64,000 bases of DNA from Aporrectodea caliginosa (Eukaryota; Annelida; Clitellata; Crassiclitellata; Lumbricidae), in contig JACEVL010000469.1 in assembly GCA_020284085.1 (NCBI GenBank), forward strand, positions 396,001-460,000. The letters are read 5' to 3'. Within the stretch, counting starts at the first letter, position 1; every line of letters starts with the position of its first letter. Positions 41,799 to 55,660 of this stretch are shown one piece after another. The position numbers and the translations under genes are program-made. A model generated the notes under the pieces. That model had not been told where the DNA came from and made no database searches. It saw nothing but the letters and a program-made list of their open reading frames with translations.

Positions 41799-44205
41799 CC
41801 CTCATGCGACCAACATATTTTACTCCTTAATATGACCAACTGGGGTCCCGGGGGACCCCAATTGTCACTCACACGTTTATGCATTCTGCTCTTGTTGAAA
41901 CGTCACTTTATTTTGCTACAAGTTAAAGTTCTAACTTGTCATTGTTTACCTGGGTATTGCTTACCATCTAATAGTCTGATAAGATAAAATTAGTGTTTTA
42001 CTGAGTGTCAAGACTGGACAAGATGACCTAACTAATTGCTGAAATAAACATTGTCATGAGTTGTACTGAATAGTTTTAATAGCAGCTATCACAAACAGCT
42101 TGCTGCTGACTGTGTTCGCCACACACTGGCCGGTTGCATAGAGTACATTCACGTGCTGCCTTCTTGTCATTACCGCGTTGACACAATGAGCATCGCCGAC
42201 GCTTGGCCTTTGAGCCTTTGGAGATTGAAGCTGAGTGTGGTTGACGGGGTTGAGCTTCTACACCACAGTTCTTCATCGCAGCTCTGATTGGTGCTTGGAT
42301 TGTAGGAGTCATTGCTCGTCGTTTCATGTGAGGTGTTACCATGGCATACCCAAGGTCTGTCAGAAACAGACGTCGTCGACGTGTGGCATTCAAAGTCTGC
42401 CAGTCTGGGTTGTTGCCCACCCACAGAATGTAAGAAGCAATTCCAGCGATGTCAAGGATGTTGAAAAAAGCACCATGGGCCAACGGTTAATCTTTCTTCT
42501 TGTGGTGTGCATTGTAGCCAGCTGATCCATATTGTCAACACCGCTTTTGGTTCCATTGTAATGGAGGATTATTTCTGGCTTGTTGCTCATCTGAGCATCA
42601 GTGGTGGCATCGTGGTGCAGCGTGGATATAGCTAACACAGCTTTGCCTGGTTTAGGAACAAACGATACAAGAGTAAGTTGGTCATGAAATCCAAACAAAG
42701 AGCTCAATTCCTGGCGCCCACGCCTGGCCTTCATTGCCTCTGGAACTTGAGGTTTGTTGCTACGAATTGTACCAACATATGTCATTCGATCTGCAAGTAG
42801 CTGCTCTGCAAGATCAACAGATGAAAAAAAGTTATCTGCCACCACGTTTCTGCCACTGTGCCGCCATGGCGATACCAATTGTTTCACTACTCTTGCGCCT
42901 TGTCCTGTCTCACGCTGAGTTCCCTCCTGTCTGCCCAGATATATGTCCGCAGTAAGTGGATATGAAGTGACAGCGTCGCAACACCACCATATTTTGATAC
43001 CGTATTTTGCAGGTTTGGATGGTATGTACTGCCTGAAGTTGTATCTGCCACGGTAAGCCACAAGCTGCTCATCTACGCACAGATCAGGACCAGGAACAAA
43101 AAACTTTGGCAGTTGAGCAGTACACGTTGTCCATATGTCACGGAAAGCGGCCAGTTTGTCGTGTTTCAACCTTTCATCACGCGTTGCCTTGTCGTCGAAT
43201 CTCATGTACTTCATGATGCAGCGAAATCGTGTCCTAGACATGGTTGCAACAAAAACTGGCCTGCCTTCACGCTCAGACCACAAGCTTGACTGTGGCTCAT
43301 GATTTCCTCTGTAGACACCTGCCAGTATGCAGAGTCCAATGAACGCAATCATTTCCTTGTCATTGACAGGTTTCCATTCAGCGCGTTGATTTTCAGGATT
43401 TTGTTCATTCCAGGCACGTATTCGTCTCCTTGCCTCCCTGTTCGTTTTGAAGAACAATTCCGTCAATAATTTTCGGGGTCAAGAAAAGCTGGTACGTATC
43501 AGAAATTTGTGTCACACCGTGATGTGGCAGTTACACCAGCAGGTGTTCGAATGATATCTTGAACACGCCGACGCCTGATGCCGGTGGCTGTGTTTCCCAA
43601 AGAAAGCCGTTTTTGCCAGTCATCAGATGACCTGAAGCCGATTTTGCTTGAACTGCAACACCTTGCTGTCTTCCTACTCCTCTACCACGCAGACCACGAC
43701 CACGACCTCTTGTTCCAACTGAAATAGGCCTACTGTTTTGACCACTGTTGGCTGGAGCAGGTAGGCATTGCGCACCTATGTCGACTTCGTCATCTGCACT
43801 TTCCACATCGCTATGTTCAGAGTACTCAGATACATGATCATCATTCTCTGAAACTGAGTCATTGTCATTATCTGTGCTGTCGTCACTCTCGTCAAGAATT
43901 ATTCGTAGTGCTTCTTTTGCACTGTATCGCGCCAGACCAATTCTCGCTGTCATAATAAATGTTCAAACAGTACCGTTAAGTTCTCTAAAATGCACTGCTA
44001 AAGCTGGGGTCCTCCGGGACCCCACTGGATTTTATTTATTTAAAAAATAACCGTAAGAGCAAATCCGGATTTCACTAGACGTAAACAGTGAGCGATATCC
44101 AGGTGACAAATTCATAAAATGCCGTAAAAATATCTCATAGCCCAAAAGTAGCACAAGCCTATGCTGCGCTGGGGTCCCCCAGGACCCCAGTTGGTCGCAT
44201 GAGGG
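41799..44205 (-). mobile_element. piggyBac transposon with transposase (2.4 kb) inside cGLR-like copy B
   Basis: TTAA lies at 41795-41798 and 44206-44209, and identical 16 bp ends read CCCTCATGCGACCAAC. Palindromes (GGGGTCCCGGGGGACCCC near 41836, GGGGTCC-TCC-GGGACCCC near 44005, GGGGTCCCCCAGGACCCC near 44171) lie inside the ends. The transposase is on the minus strand. Confidence 0.95.
42076..43953 (-). pseudogene. piggyBac transposase (DDE_Tnp_1_7), nearly complete, a few frame breaks
   Basis: There are three minus-strand frames. 43531-43953 is an acidic N-terminus (ESDDSTDNDNDSVSENDDHV). 42390-43466 is the catalytic domain, with CVDEQLVAYRGRYNFRQY (first Asp), VVADNFFSSVDLAEQLL (second Asp) and SGVDNMDQLATM (third Asp). 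42076-42483 is the end, with KRRRCSLCQRGNDKK and CTLCNRPVCGEH, the cysteine-rich domain. The known piggyBac triad is therefore complete. The breaks between frames (about 43466-43531 and about 42480) imply two small indels, unless they are base errors. The total length is close to a typical 580-600 residue transposase. It would cut and paste the element at TTAA. Confidence 0.9.
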
Positions 44206-45912
44206 TTAATAAGAAACTCTTTTGACATGAGAGACACGAGTTTAAATTCTGAAGGGCTATTTGATCCAGTTAAATGTTCCATGAGACCCTGAGCACGCAG
44301 GTATTGAAAGCGACTACTTTGTTCTGTGTACGTTTTCGGAAAGTTATGATGTTGTGACCTTATTTTAGAGTGAATCAACATAGCTTCGACAAGTTCAACA
44401 AAGAGACTGCTCTCCCAATATATCTCTCCGTAACGTAAACCATATGCAGCATGCAAACTATACAGTGCAATGACAAAGTACCTGAAACACAAGATCTTCT
44501 CTATAGCAGGAAGACATGGCATTCTACTCGCTTGTTTTGGATTACAACTTGGTTCTTGTTGTTCTTTTAAACACTTTCGCAATCCTGTTTTTAATTATAC
44601 GACGACCAATCGTATTAGAACGTGAGACACTGAAAGAAAGCATTAAATCTAAACTGTGTAATTCAAATGCTTTCCGAAATTCAAGGATAGGCAGCAACCA
44701 AACCATAAAGTCTTTCCCAGTATTCAAATGTATAAATTGTGTCCGAGTGATTGGCAGTATGTAATTTTCCACGAGCCAAATAGAAAGATTGCCAGAGTTG
44801 CGGAATTCCTCTAGTCGACTTTTAATCTGGTTAAGCATTGCGGAGCTCATTGGCTCATGAAATAGATTTGCTTCAGGAATAAAATAATTCGGACAGTATC
44901 TCCTCTTTAGCCATTCTGACAGAGTTTTTAGCAATTCACAGCAAATTGCAATAACAGAAAATGAATTCCACCATTCCAGTGGCATCTTTTCACAAGTCCA
45001 TAACATTAACGTCTTTAAGTGATACGTACAGAGATCCTCATCTTCCTTTGGACAATCCTTTTGTATCAATTCCTTCTTTGCAAAGACTCTCAGCAAGTGA
45101 TAGACAATCTGTTGTATTTTAGTCCAACTCTGAAGCAAAATTACTTCTGCGGCTGAAAATGACAATCTCCACTGTAGCTTATCGTCTCTGCAAGAACGAT
45201 GTTGAACATAAACCAAATGACAGCCATTTTCCACAACTTCGGAGATTGTATCCATTGTCGGCAATCCGTACTTTCTTAGTCGAGTAGGCCAATTTTTGGC
45301 TACTGTAGGCCACTGAGGGCAAAATAAAGCTTGGACTGTATCATGCCCCAAAGTTAGGTCTGAATCTCTTTGAGATTTAATTGCTGGCCCACAAACAATT
45401 CTTGGCAGCTGGACGTCATTCGATGTTTGACTGAAATTGACTGAAATACTTGTTACAGCAGAAGCCAAATTTAGCGTCAGGTATTCACCTGGATGAGCTT
45501 TATAGTTAAATTCGTACTTTTTGCATTTCCAGTTATAGTTCATTTCACAAAATTTTTGTAATCGAACAAAACCTGGATACTTATGGTAGGGTTCAATCTT
45601 GAAGAATATAATACTATCGGATAGGCCACTCATATCACTTGGCAACACTGGGAAGTCGCCAGTGAAGGCCAGCTCGTCAGTGTTGCATAATAACGCATCA
45701 GTGTCGCCGATGCATGGATTCAGCGGCATAATATGGAACTCCTCAAGGCTGCCACACGAAATCGAATATACTTTTGTTGCAGACCACTGTGACATGATTA
45801 AGTCATGCATGCAATCAGAAACAGTATACAGCGACTTTGGAAGTAATTGGCAAGTGCCCACGATGAACATAGACGCCTTTTCTTCAATCGATTTAACCGC
45901 GTGATCCGACAT

Positions 45913-46279
45913 CTAAAATTTAAAAGACGTTTCTCCAGTCGGAAAATCACCATATTCGACATCATAACTATTTATCACCTTCATTATCGTCATAAACATA
46001 TCTTCATCATCGTCACAGTAATCGTCATCATAAAAGTAGTCATCATCATAATCGTCGTAGTCATTACCGGAAGAAGTGCTTTAACTTCAAGTTGTCATCT
46101 AAATCAAGTTGTAACAATTACTTTCAATCAGTCACATTTTGTATGATAGTGTTCGCATGATAACCTATTCATACTTTCAGCTATTCTAATAATCACAGTC
46201 CTCGGTGTTGATAAGTAACTTTTACTTTAAAATAGGCCTACTATTACAAACCCAGGTAATTAGCATTTAATTAAAGATA

Positions 46280-46280
<1 letters not shown>
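45913..46280. other. 5' flank of cGLR-like copy B
   Basis: This matches 24252-24610 upstream of copy A, including a degenerate TCATC/CATAA stretch next to the start codon. No independent gene is present. Confidence 0.6.
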
Positions 46281-47792
<1,512 letters not shown>

Positions 47793-47824
47793 TTGCAATG
47801 GCAATTACTGTGGCACATCTAATG

Positions 47825-48161
47825 CATGGTGTCAAAGAGCCGGCCCTCGGGCCATTTCTGGCCTGCTGACGGTATTTTTTCTGGCCCACGAAGCCTTACC
47901 TAAAGACTACCGTGATGTTCATGACTGATAATGAGGATCAAAAGTAAGAATTTATTAGCTAAATTTGACTGTTTGTACATGTATGCTTAATAATGCATCA
48001 TTTATGATTTGGTTTTGCAAATATTTTCTTGGGAACGGTTTCACCAAGCCCCTCCCATACCCCTATTTCCGTTTTTTCTCAAGCACCTTCGACATCCTGG
48101 CACACTTCTTGCTGGAATATGTTGCCACTGGCCCACCATTAAAAAAGGTTTGACACCCCTG
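47825..48161. mobile_element. hAT-type non-autonomous element 3 (337 bp)
   Basis: The ends read CATGGTGTCAAAG and TTTGACACCCCTG (consensus hAT end CAGGGGTGTCAAA). Flanks ATCTAATG (47817-47824) and ACCTAATG (48162-48169) match at 7 of 8 positions, as an aged target duplication. The interior has CTGGCCC words of the kind common in hAT MITEs. Confidence 0.7.
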
Positions 48162-48169
48162 ACCTAATG

Positions 48170-48998
48170 TATGCCTCCCCTGCCTGGTGGGGTATGCCAG
48201 TGATACTGATAGGAATAAATTACAAAGTATGTTAAATAGGATGAAACGTAGAGGCTTCCTCTTATCTACTACCCCCTATAGCGTTGTAGATATGTCCCAA
48301 GCTGCTGATTCTGGCTTATTTCGGGCTATTTGTGGGATCCATGTCATATTCTCCGAGGAAACTTCCCACCTACTCACGAAAACAAATATAACTTACGCCA
48401 TTGAATTCACAATTTTAATCTCCCCATCAACGATAAATGTAATTACATACCACGAATCGTGTTTAAAAATACATATTAACTGACTTACAATTATAATTAT
48501 TTGTAGTTGTCTTGAATCACTAACTTTAACCTGACTCTTTTAGCTAATTGTGTAACGTGTTGCGTATTGTCAACTGGATTATTTTTAAACTGAACGAATA
48601 TTGAAATAAATCATAATCATCATGGATAACAGAAGCATCGAGCAAAAAGCGAAGATAAGGGGCGGTATAAGGAGAAACAATTTTTCATGTTGCATCGCGT
48701 TTTCATAATTATTATTTGAGTTATGTGACCGAAACTCAATTCCTATGTTTGAAATTATGCCTAAAATGAATATTTTAATGCAGATCAATGATTATCAGCA
48801 CCCTTAGCGCCCCCCTTAATAAACAAAATACTGTTAGATTAATGATTGATGAAACTAGGGTGACCCTGCTAGCGGAACCTTATGTTCCTTTGGGTCTACC
48901 TATTGACGCCACTGCACTTGAATGTCTTGATTGTGTTTATTTGTGATAGTATTATGGTGATCAATAAAAGAACTGATTAAATTAAATTAAATTAATGC
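48170..48998 (+). mobile_element. LINE 3' fragment
   Basis: The plus-strand frame at 48170-48320 reads YASDTDRNKLQSMLNRMKRR preceded by a SPAWWG-like stretch, then SQAADSGLFRAICG. This is the pattern of a non-LTR reverse-transcriptase C-terminus. The 3' untranslated part carries AATAAA (48964) and ends in an (ATTAA)n tail (48975-48995). Confidence 0.7.
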
Positions 48999-49319
48999 GG
49001 CCCTGCAGATCATACTGAAACAGATTTTTAGACGTTTATGGGCCCAATGTTTCGATGGCCACTGGAAATGTTATTTTTTTTCATTGTTATTATTTTTTTA
49101 CCCGAGGTATCTATAATCCCTCAGGTGTCAGATATTAAAAACTATGTAGTGGCCATCTTTGTAAAGATCTGGAAGAGCAAAACGTGCTGTGGAACGCAAT
49201 TGCGTTGAAACGTTGGATCACAACTGACAGGCGCTGGAAGAAGTAGCTGGTTTCTGTTGAGTCGGCCGAAATTTTACCAAGGAGACGACCCAAGTTGGCT
49301 AGAAAGACCAGTTCCTTAG
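48999..49319. other. Unassigned interval before (ATT)n
   Basis: It contains 'gcgttgaaacgttggatc', comparable with 'gcgttaaaacgttgtgcg' at about 52874 and 'cattaaaacgttgtatcg' at 28465. Each lies close to a trinucleotide tract, suggesting a shared repeat end. No gene is present. Confidence 0.4.
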
Positions 49320-49529
<210 letters not shown>

Positions 49530-49599
49530 TAGATGTTTGCCCGTCCTAAGATGACAGTATGAAAAGTTTATGAGAGACGTTATCACGTGATATGTAATT

Positions 49600-50135
49600 G
49601 ACGCCACTCCTCGCCCTCTCCCCTGCCTCTCCCTGCGTCCTTCCCTCCATCCATCCCACCTTACCTCCAGCCCTGCGTCTGTCCATCCGTCCGTCCCTCT
49701 CCTACATCTCGCCGTCCATCCATCTCTTCCCTCCTCCATCCCTCCCTCCCTCCATCCATCTCTCCATCCGTCCACTGACTTGATCCGTCCGACCCAAGAT
49801 TTCTCCACTAAGTGTAAAGATCTTGCATCCGACCGTCCTTTTCCCATCACTCTCCACCACCTCTCTCTTCCTCTCTACCTCCGTCCCTCCATCCCTCCCT
49901 ACCTGTAACTGTCCGTCCCTTTCTACTCCTCCATCCTTCTCTCCATCCCTCACTTCATACCTCTTACAATCCGTCCCTTCCTCTCTCCCTCCATCCCTAT
50001 CTCAACCCCTCATGTCTTACCTGTAACTTCCCTCCCTCCTCTCTCCATCCCTCCCTTCCTACCTCTAACCGTCTGTCCTTTCCTCCCTCCATCCATCCAT
50101 TCGTCCATCCATCTATCCATCCATAACTCAAAGCT
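49600..50135. repeat. Pyrimidine-rich minisatellite (CCATCCCTCC-like)
   Basis: About 530 bp are composed almost entirely of CCAT, CCTC and CCGTCC words on the plus strand. Open frames here are compositional artefacts. Confidence 0.9.
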
Positions 50136-51300
50136 TCCGTCCAACGGTTGTATCCAAGTTGTAATTTGCACTTTCATAGAGCTATGACAGAGGAGAAATA
50201 GGAGATATAGAAGTAAGACAGTAGGAAAGCAAGAGATGTAGGGGCAGCAGTCATGATGATAAGTTTGGTGTTAGTCATAAGAGTGTAGTTCAGGCTGAGT
50301 TATTAATAGAATTATTTCTAGGTAACCTTAGCAACAGGGATAGGTCAGGTAACTAGATACAGCTTGAGGGGAAAGCATTGCTACCACTGCAAGCACAGCT
50401 TGGCTAGGCAGGTTATTAGTGAGAGGCAGATGTACACATAGACTTGGCAGAAACCGCTTAGATAAAAATAGTTTCACTGGGTAAGCTAGAGCGAGGAGTA
50501 GTCAGACAAAGATATGAGTCAGGAATAGGATGAGCTAGTAACCGGCTGACCAGTGGTACGGCCTGGAGGATCAGCTAGGAATTTAGAGGAAGAGGATCAA
50601 GGGAAAGCTGCTAGGAGAGAATTTAAGTATCGGTCAGAAAGATAGAAAGTCAGTCGCGGGGCAAGAACAACAGCCGGTTGGTCATGGGCAGTCGAATGTG
50701 AAAGATCTGGAGAAGACGAACGAGGAAGATGGGGAAGGAATCAGAACATCGGACAGAGGAAAGGATGAGAAAGGTTATCTTAATATAAGTAACGGGTTTT
50801 AGATTATTATTATTATTTTACTGTCTGGTAATATTATTATTAACATTCTAATTATCATCATCAATAATAACATTCATGTGTGCATAAAGCAAGCGAGTTG
50901 CTCTCATGTGATGCTAGTTAAGTTCCTTTAATTGTAACTTGTCATATTTGTGAATTTATAATAAATCATTTAAATTGTATTCTGATTTAATATATTTAAT
51001 ATTAAAAAAATTAACTTGGTGATAGAGCTTTGCTACAATATCTACTCTCTTTAATTATTCGTTGAGAATTCGGTTTACGGTATCTACGTTAATAAAAAAA
51101 GGCAACAAAAAGCTTATTTGGCTATCCAAGACATGCAGCACTCACCTGCAATGTCTCGCTGACGACAATGTTTACATCAAATGTTACTTACATACATCAA
51201 CGGCCTAAAAATCGCCAGAGAAATGACAAAGAAATTCCTTTTACGAGGATTTCATACTGAGGACCAAAAGAAACAGCTTATTTGGCTATTCAAAGTGGGT
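50136..51300. other. Unassigned interval
   Basis: No gene was recognised. It becomes AT-rich from 50800 onward. Confidence 0.35.
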
Positions 51301-51304
51301 CAAT

Positions 51305-51590
51305 TGCGTGGCAGGGAGTGAGGGAGGCAGACACAGATATCGCCCTGCCTTGACCGGAGATCGTTATGGAGGGAGTAAGGGAGGCCGACACATATATGGC
51401 CATCTAGTGCCTGGCTTGAGCCGAGCTCGCGAGGGAGGTAGTGAGGGAGGCAGACACAGAATTCGACCATTAGTGTCAGCCGGCTTCGCCGGTGAATGCG
51501 AAGGAGGGAGAGAGGCTGACACAGAGCTCGTCTTCTATAGGGGCAGGTCTCGTCCCCGCTTCGCGGGGAGTCGCGTCACAGGAATGTTGC
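51305..51590. repeat. Minisatellite, ~65 bp unit, four copies
   Basis: Each unit contains 'ggagggagtgagggaggcag' then 'acacagat' and a GC-rich end. An open frame runs through it (51308-51724) with the repeating element GGSEGGRHR, then a poly-Tyr tail from the (ATT)n tract. Coding status is doubtful. Confidence 0.75.
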
Positions 51591-51618
51591 TTTCGTTGAA
51601 GAGATTTCTCTCCGTTTA

Positions 51619-51626
51619 TATTATTA

Positions 51627-51719
<93 letters not shown>

Positions 51720-51721
51720 TA
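51619..51721. repeat. (ATT)n microsatellite
   Basis: About 34 ATT units. Confidence 0.97.
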
Positions 51722-52550
51722 TAAGTTTGGAGATTACGATTACGATTTCTGCTATTTTGCGCCCACATTTTTTTATTGCTATTGATAGTATTAATGTCAA
51801 ACATGCTGCTTGTCAAAAACACAAGCCATAGAAGTGATAGAAGTTTTAGTAATTTTGGAAAAATTAATTTACCAAACGATTAAAATTAAATATTCGGTAT
51901 TATTAGTGTAATGTATTTTGGCATGACTGTTTAGTTTCTACTGAAGACCAGTTTATACCTCGGTGGAGGCAATGACGAACGATATCAAATCTGTTGTCTT
52001 CGTGTCTTCTGACATTGTTGGTCTCATATAGGCTACTGATGTTTTCTACAAGCAAAAGAAACGAGACACTGGTACGATGTGGCTCTTCTGGTGACAAGTA
52101 GCTTGTAATATATTTATAACGTCTGTGCAATTTATAGAACTCGCACCAAACAAAGAGTAAGCTAGATTCTTAAAATCTTAAACTGGTTTTCCAGTCACGC
52201 ATGATCATAACTTGCAACTTGCATATGCGTCAACGCCCTACCTACTCTTTGATACCCTACCCTATCAAAGTCTGCTGAGTATACGTCTATTGTTGTGCGT
52301 CGAAATATATCAGGCAAGCATATACATGTAAGTAAGTGTATTCTTTACTAAACCAATTGCATAATCATAAACGTCGCAGATGACTCAACATGCCTCGCTT
52401 ATTTCCATAAAACGGGCGACAAAGCCCTATCAACGTTTTGTCAGCAGAGCATAGGCCTATGTCTATTTTTGTGCTGAAATATGTCAAGCAAACATAAATG
52501 TGACTCACAAACATCCGGGTAGACCAACATCCGAGACGAGTAGTAGTAGT
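51722..52550. other. Unassigned interval
   Basis: No domain, RNA gene or repeat structure was recognised. Confidence 0.35.
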
Positions 52551-52557
52551 TGTGTGC

Positions 52558-52595
<38 letters not shown>

Positions 52596-52606
52596 ATAGT
52601 AGTACT
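52545..52606. repeat. (AGT)n microsatellite
   Basis: About 18 AGT units with one interruption. Confidence 0.95.
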
Positions 52607-52910
52607 GCTACTCCTGCTACTCCCTCCCCCTCCCGCTCCCCTACCGCTGTACTAGCTGTACAACTTCATTTTTTAGACCTACTCTGTTAGCTACTAGCTG
52701 AATGTGAGGAGCCCTTGTAACGGCATTGCTGCGTTACGACGCCATATCAATTGTGATTATTTTTATTATTTTTTCGACCGAGGTAGAAAGATCCTTCAGG
52801 CATTAAGAAAGTAAAAGCAGGTTATAGGTTCTCGTACATGACGTGCTGCTAAAACCAACCTCTAAAAGCCACGGCGTTAAAACGTTGTGCGCAAACAGAC
52901 AAATTATTTA

Positions 52911-52949
52911 TCATCATCATCATCATCATCGTCATCGTCATCGTCATCG

Positions 52950-53025
<76 letters not shown>
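52911..53025. repeat. (ATC)n microsatellite
   Basis: ATC/CAT units with five GTC/ATC alternations at the left. Poly-His, poly-Ser, poly-Met and poly-Asp frames here are artefacts. Confidence 0.97.
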
Positions 53026-53029
53026 GGCT

Positions 53030-55007
53030 CCATTTCTTTCTGTCTCTAATAGCATCCAGAACCGTTCTAGTTTCCATGTCTCGCTCATTCAGCTCTTTTC
53101 TCACGTTTTCCATCCCAGTCTTTGTTTGTCTTCCTTGACTCTGTGTTTTACTCCTGGTAGCCATGTAGAGCACTTACTGCAAGTCTATTGTCGTCGATTC
53201 TTGCTGCCTGCCCACAACATGACAGTCTTCTTGTGCTGATCTTGTCTATGAGTGTCTAAAGATATCGTACAAAATGAGAAAAATACAATCAAGAAAGACG
53301 ATCATTAGAATACAAAGCAATTATACAAAGTACCACTAAATATGAACATGAATTAAGTAAATTAGGAGAATATACACTAGCTCTAGCATAGGCGACGACT
53401 TTTGGTTTTGTCTTTGGGTGCCACTGCCTGAGTCCTACTTCAGTACCTGTGAACATTTTTTATATTCTACATCGCCAAAGATGACTTTTAGTGCATTTTG
53501 GGAAAAGAAATCAAGGGCTACGTGGTTAGAAAAAGTATTTGAAACTAAGTATTGTGATATCGTGCAATGTTGGGTATTTGTGTTGTACTGCTTCGCAAGT
53601 TGTGAGATCACTGTAACATAATCAAAAAAAATTGAATTTAAGGTCTGAATTCTTCTGGGTGCCAGGCACCCAATGAACTTTCTTTCTGGAGGCATGGGCA
53701 GTGGGCACCCAAGGCTCCCAAGGAGTCGGTGCCTATGAGCTCTAGAAATTCGACTGACGGCCGACATATAATGAAACCAATGACCTTCCATTAGTCCTGA
53801 TTCGCCTACAGGTACCTTGTTTCACACATTGGTTTTTAATTCGCTGTATACCGCAAATTATCTTCCATCCGACATTTATGAATTTCAGTGTAGCATAATG
53901 CTATAAAGCATTTATAGAGCGCATAGTTCATGTTCCAAAAGTGCCGCATTCATGACTATCTATCTGATGTAAACAAGTGCGACAAAAAAGATTTTTAAAA
54001 GGGAGTTCGGTTGTAAGAAAAAGCTACATGAGCTCGTAATGAAATGCAGAAGCGAGGAATGTGTCAATCTCCTCCGGCAGCAGAGCTGAGTTTTTGACCA
54101 CCAGGTTTACTCATAAATGGAACTTAAAACTTCTTTGATGAATTTCAATACTTCTATACTTCTTTGATGGATAGGCCTAGGTCAAATGACCGAGCCAGGT
54201 GGCTACACCACTGCATCTTTCGGGTGGCATCAGTCCCAAGTCTGGATGAATGAGTAATTGATTGGCGTCCAAAAAGTTGACGATAATCTCTTTATTGTGA
54301 CACAGCGTCGTTAAACGGAAACTAAGTAGGTCTAATTAGCGTAAACTGTCAAACAGAATCAGAGCCCAAGGCGAGGGATCAAAGTCCGCGGTGCAACATC
54401 ATTATCCGTCCGTCCGTCCAGAAAGGGGCGGATCGAGTCAAAAGTTGAACCACCAATTCCAGACGTGATGTCGGGGCATGCCAATAGTATGCGATGACAG
54501 CAGATGGTAACAGTGACATGCATGTATAAACGCTCAGAGATGTTTAGGGACGCTGTATTAATATCAGGAGAAACTCGGACATGTAAATTTATACAGCTGT
54601 TGATTAATACAACCAGGTACAACACACACAAAATGTATTACTCGTGTACTGACAAGCCACCCACGAACTGTATTACTCATGTGCTGACAGGCAAACACAA
54701 AGGGAAGCATAGGCCTCTTGTGCCACCCATACAAATGCATAATTTTATTCAGTCATACTATCAGTCAATTTCTGAGAGCAGCAGACAGGGAGTCACCAGT
54801 TGGCGGTCATCCACCGTGACGATACCACCAGTCACGTTCGACAATAAAAATATTATCAGCCTACACTTTTTCTAAGCATTGCTGAATTAAGTGACACACC
54901 TTTTAATGTAAATGTAATGCAATGTAACTAGTAATTTATATAGCGCCGCTCAGAGCCATTCAGTTGCGCCCCAGTGCGAGAACCCGGAGTGAAGATAGGT
55001 TTTAGTT
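53030..55007. other. Unassigned interval
   Basis: A plus frame (53418-53621) and a minus frame (53435-53791) overlap and neither shows a domain. 'tttatatagcgcc' at about 54937 resembles the 3' terminal sequence of the LINE at 7.97 kb. No gene is supported. Confidence 0.35.
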
Positions 55008-55008
55008 T

Positions 55009-55009
<1 letters not shown>

Positions 55010-55090
<81 letters not shown>

Positions 55091-55392
55091 GCAGACACAG
55101 ACACAGACACAGACACAGACAGACACAGACACAGACAGATAGACACAGACAGAGACAGATAGAGACAGAGACAGAGACACAGAGACAGAGACAGAGACAG
55201 AGGCAGAGACAGAGACAGAGACAGAGACAGAGACAGAGACAGAGGCAGAGAAATTACGACAGACAGAGACACAGACATAGACAGACAGCAGGGAGAGAGA
55301 GAGAGACAGAGAGAGACAGAGAGAGAGACAGTGATACAGAGAGAGACGGAGAGACACAGAGAGGGACACAGAGAGAGACAGAGGGCAGAGAC

Positions 55393-55431
<39 letters not shown>

Positions 55432-55660
55432 CACAGATGGGCAGAGAGACAGAGAGACTTATATAGACAGAGGAGACACAGAGACAGAGAAAGAGTCAGA
55501 GAGGCAGAGAGAGAGAGGGGCAGAGAGGGGCAAAGAGAGACAGAGACAGAGAGAGACAGATAGACAGAGACAGTGACAGCGACAGAGAGAGAGAGAGAGC
55601 GAGAGAGAGAAAGATACAGAGATACAGAGAAACAGAGAGACCTGAGAAGAAAAGAGGTAA
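55010..55660. repeat. (GA)n, (GACA)n and degenerate GACAGA tract
   Basis: (GA)n lies at 55011-55061, (GACA)n at 55061-55089, then about 570 bp of degenerate GACAGA/GAGACA. The Arg-Glu and Leu-Ser open frames on the two strands are artefacts. Confidence 0.96.

Larger units (their letters stand above)
40636..45912 (-). pseudogene. Mab-21/cGAS-like receptor (cGLR-like) gene, copy B, disrupted
   Basis: Reading from the start at 45912, the first frame (44542-45912, 456 residues) has the nucleotidyltransferase signature SCGSLEEFHIMPLNPCIGDT followed by DALL. It then has the third acidic position in LGHDTVQALFCPQWP and the Mab-21 core WRLSFSAAEVILLQSWT and LCTYHLKTLMLW. An 11 bp deletion relative to copy A near 44587 shifts the frame. 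The next part (from 44582) carries YSLHAAYGLRYGEIYWESSL and stops in a piggyBac element (41799-44205). The C-terminal part (40636-41795) resumes with ALEYDDSKSNGIAP and ends in LHVIKK. The overall plan and length match copy A, so they are paralogues. The acceptor-like ATTTTAG|ATG is also conserved. As written it cannot make a full protein, though the enzymatic half is open for 456 residues. Confidence 0.87.
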
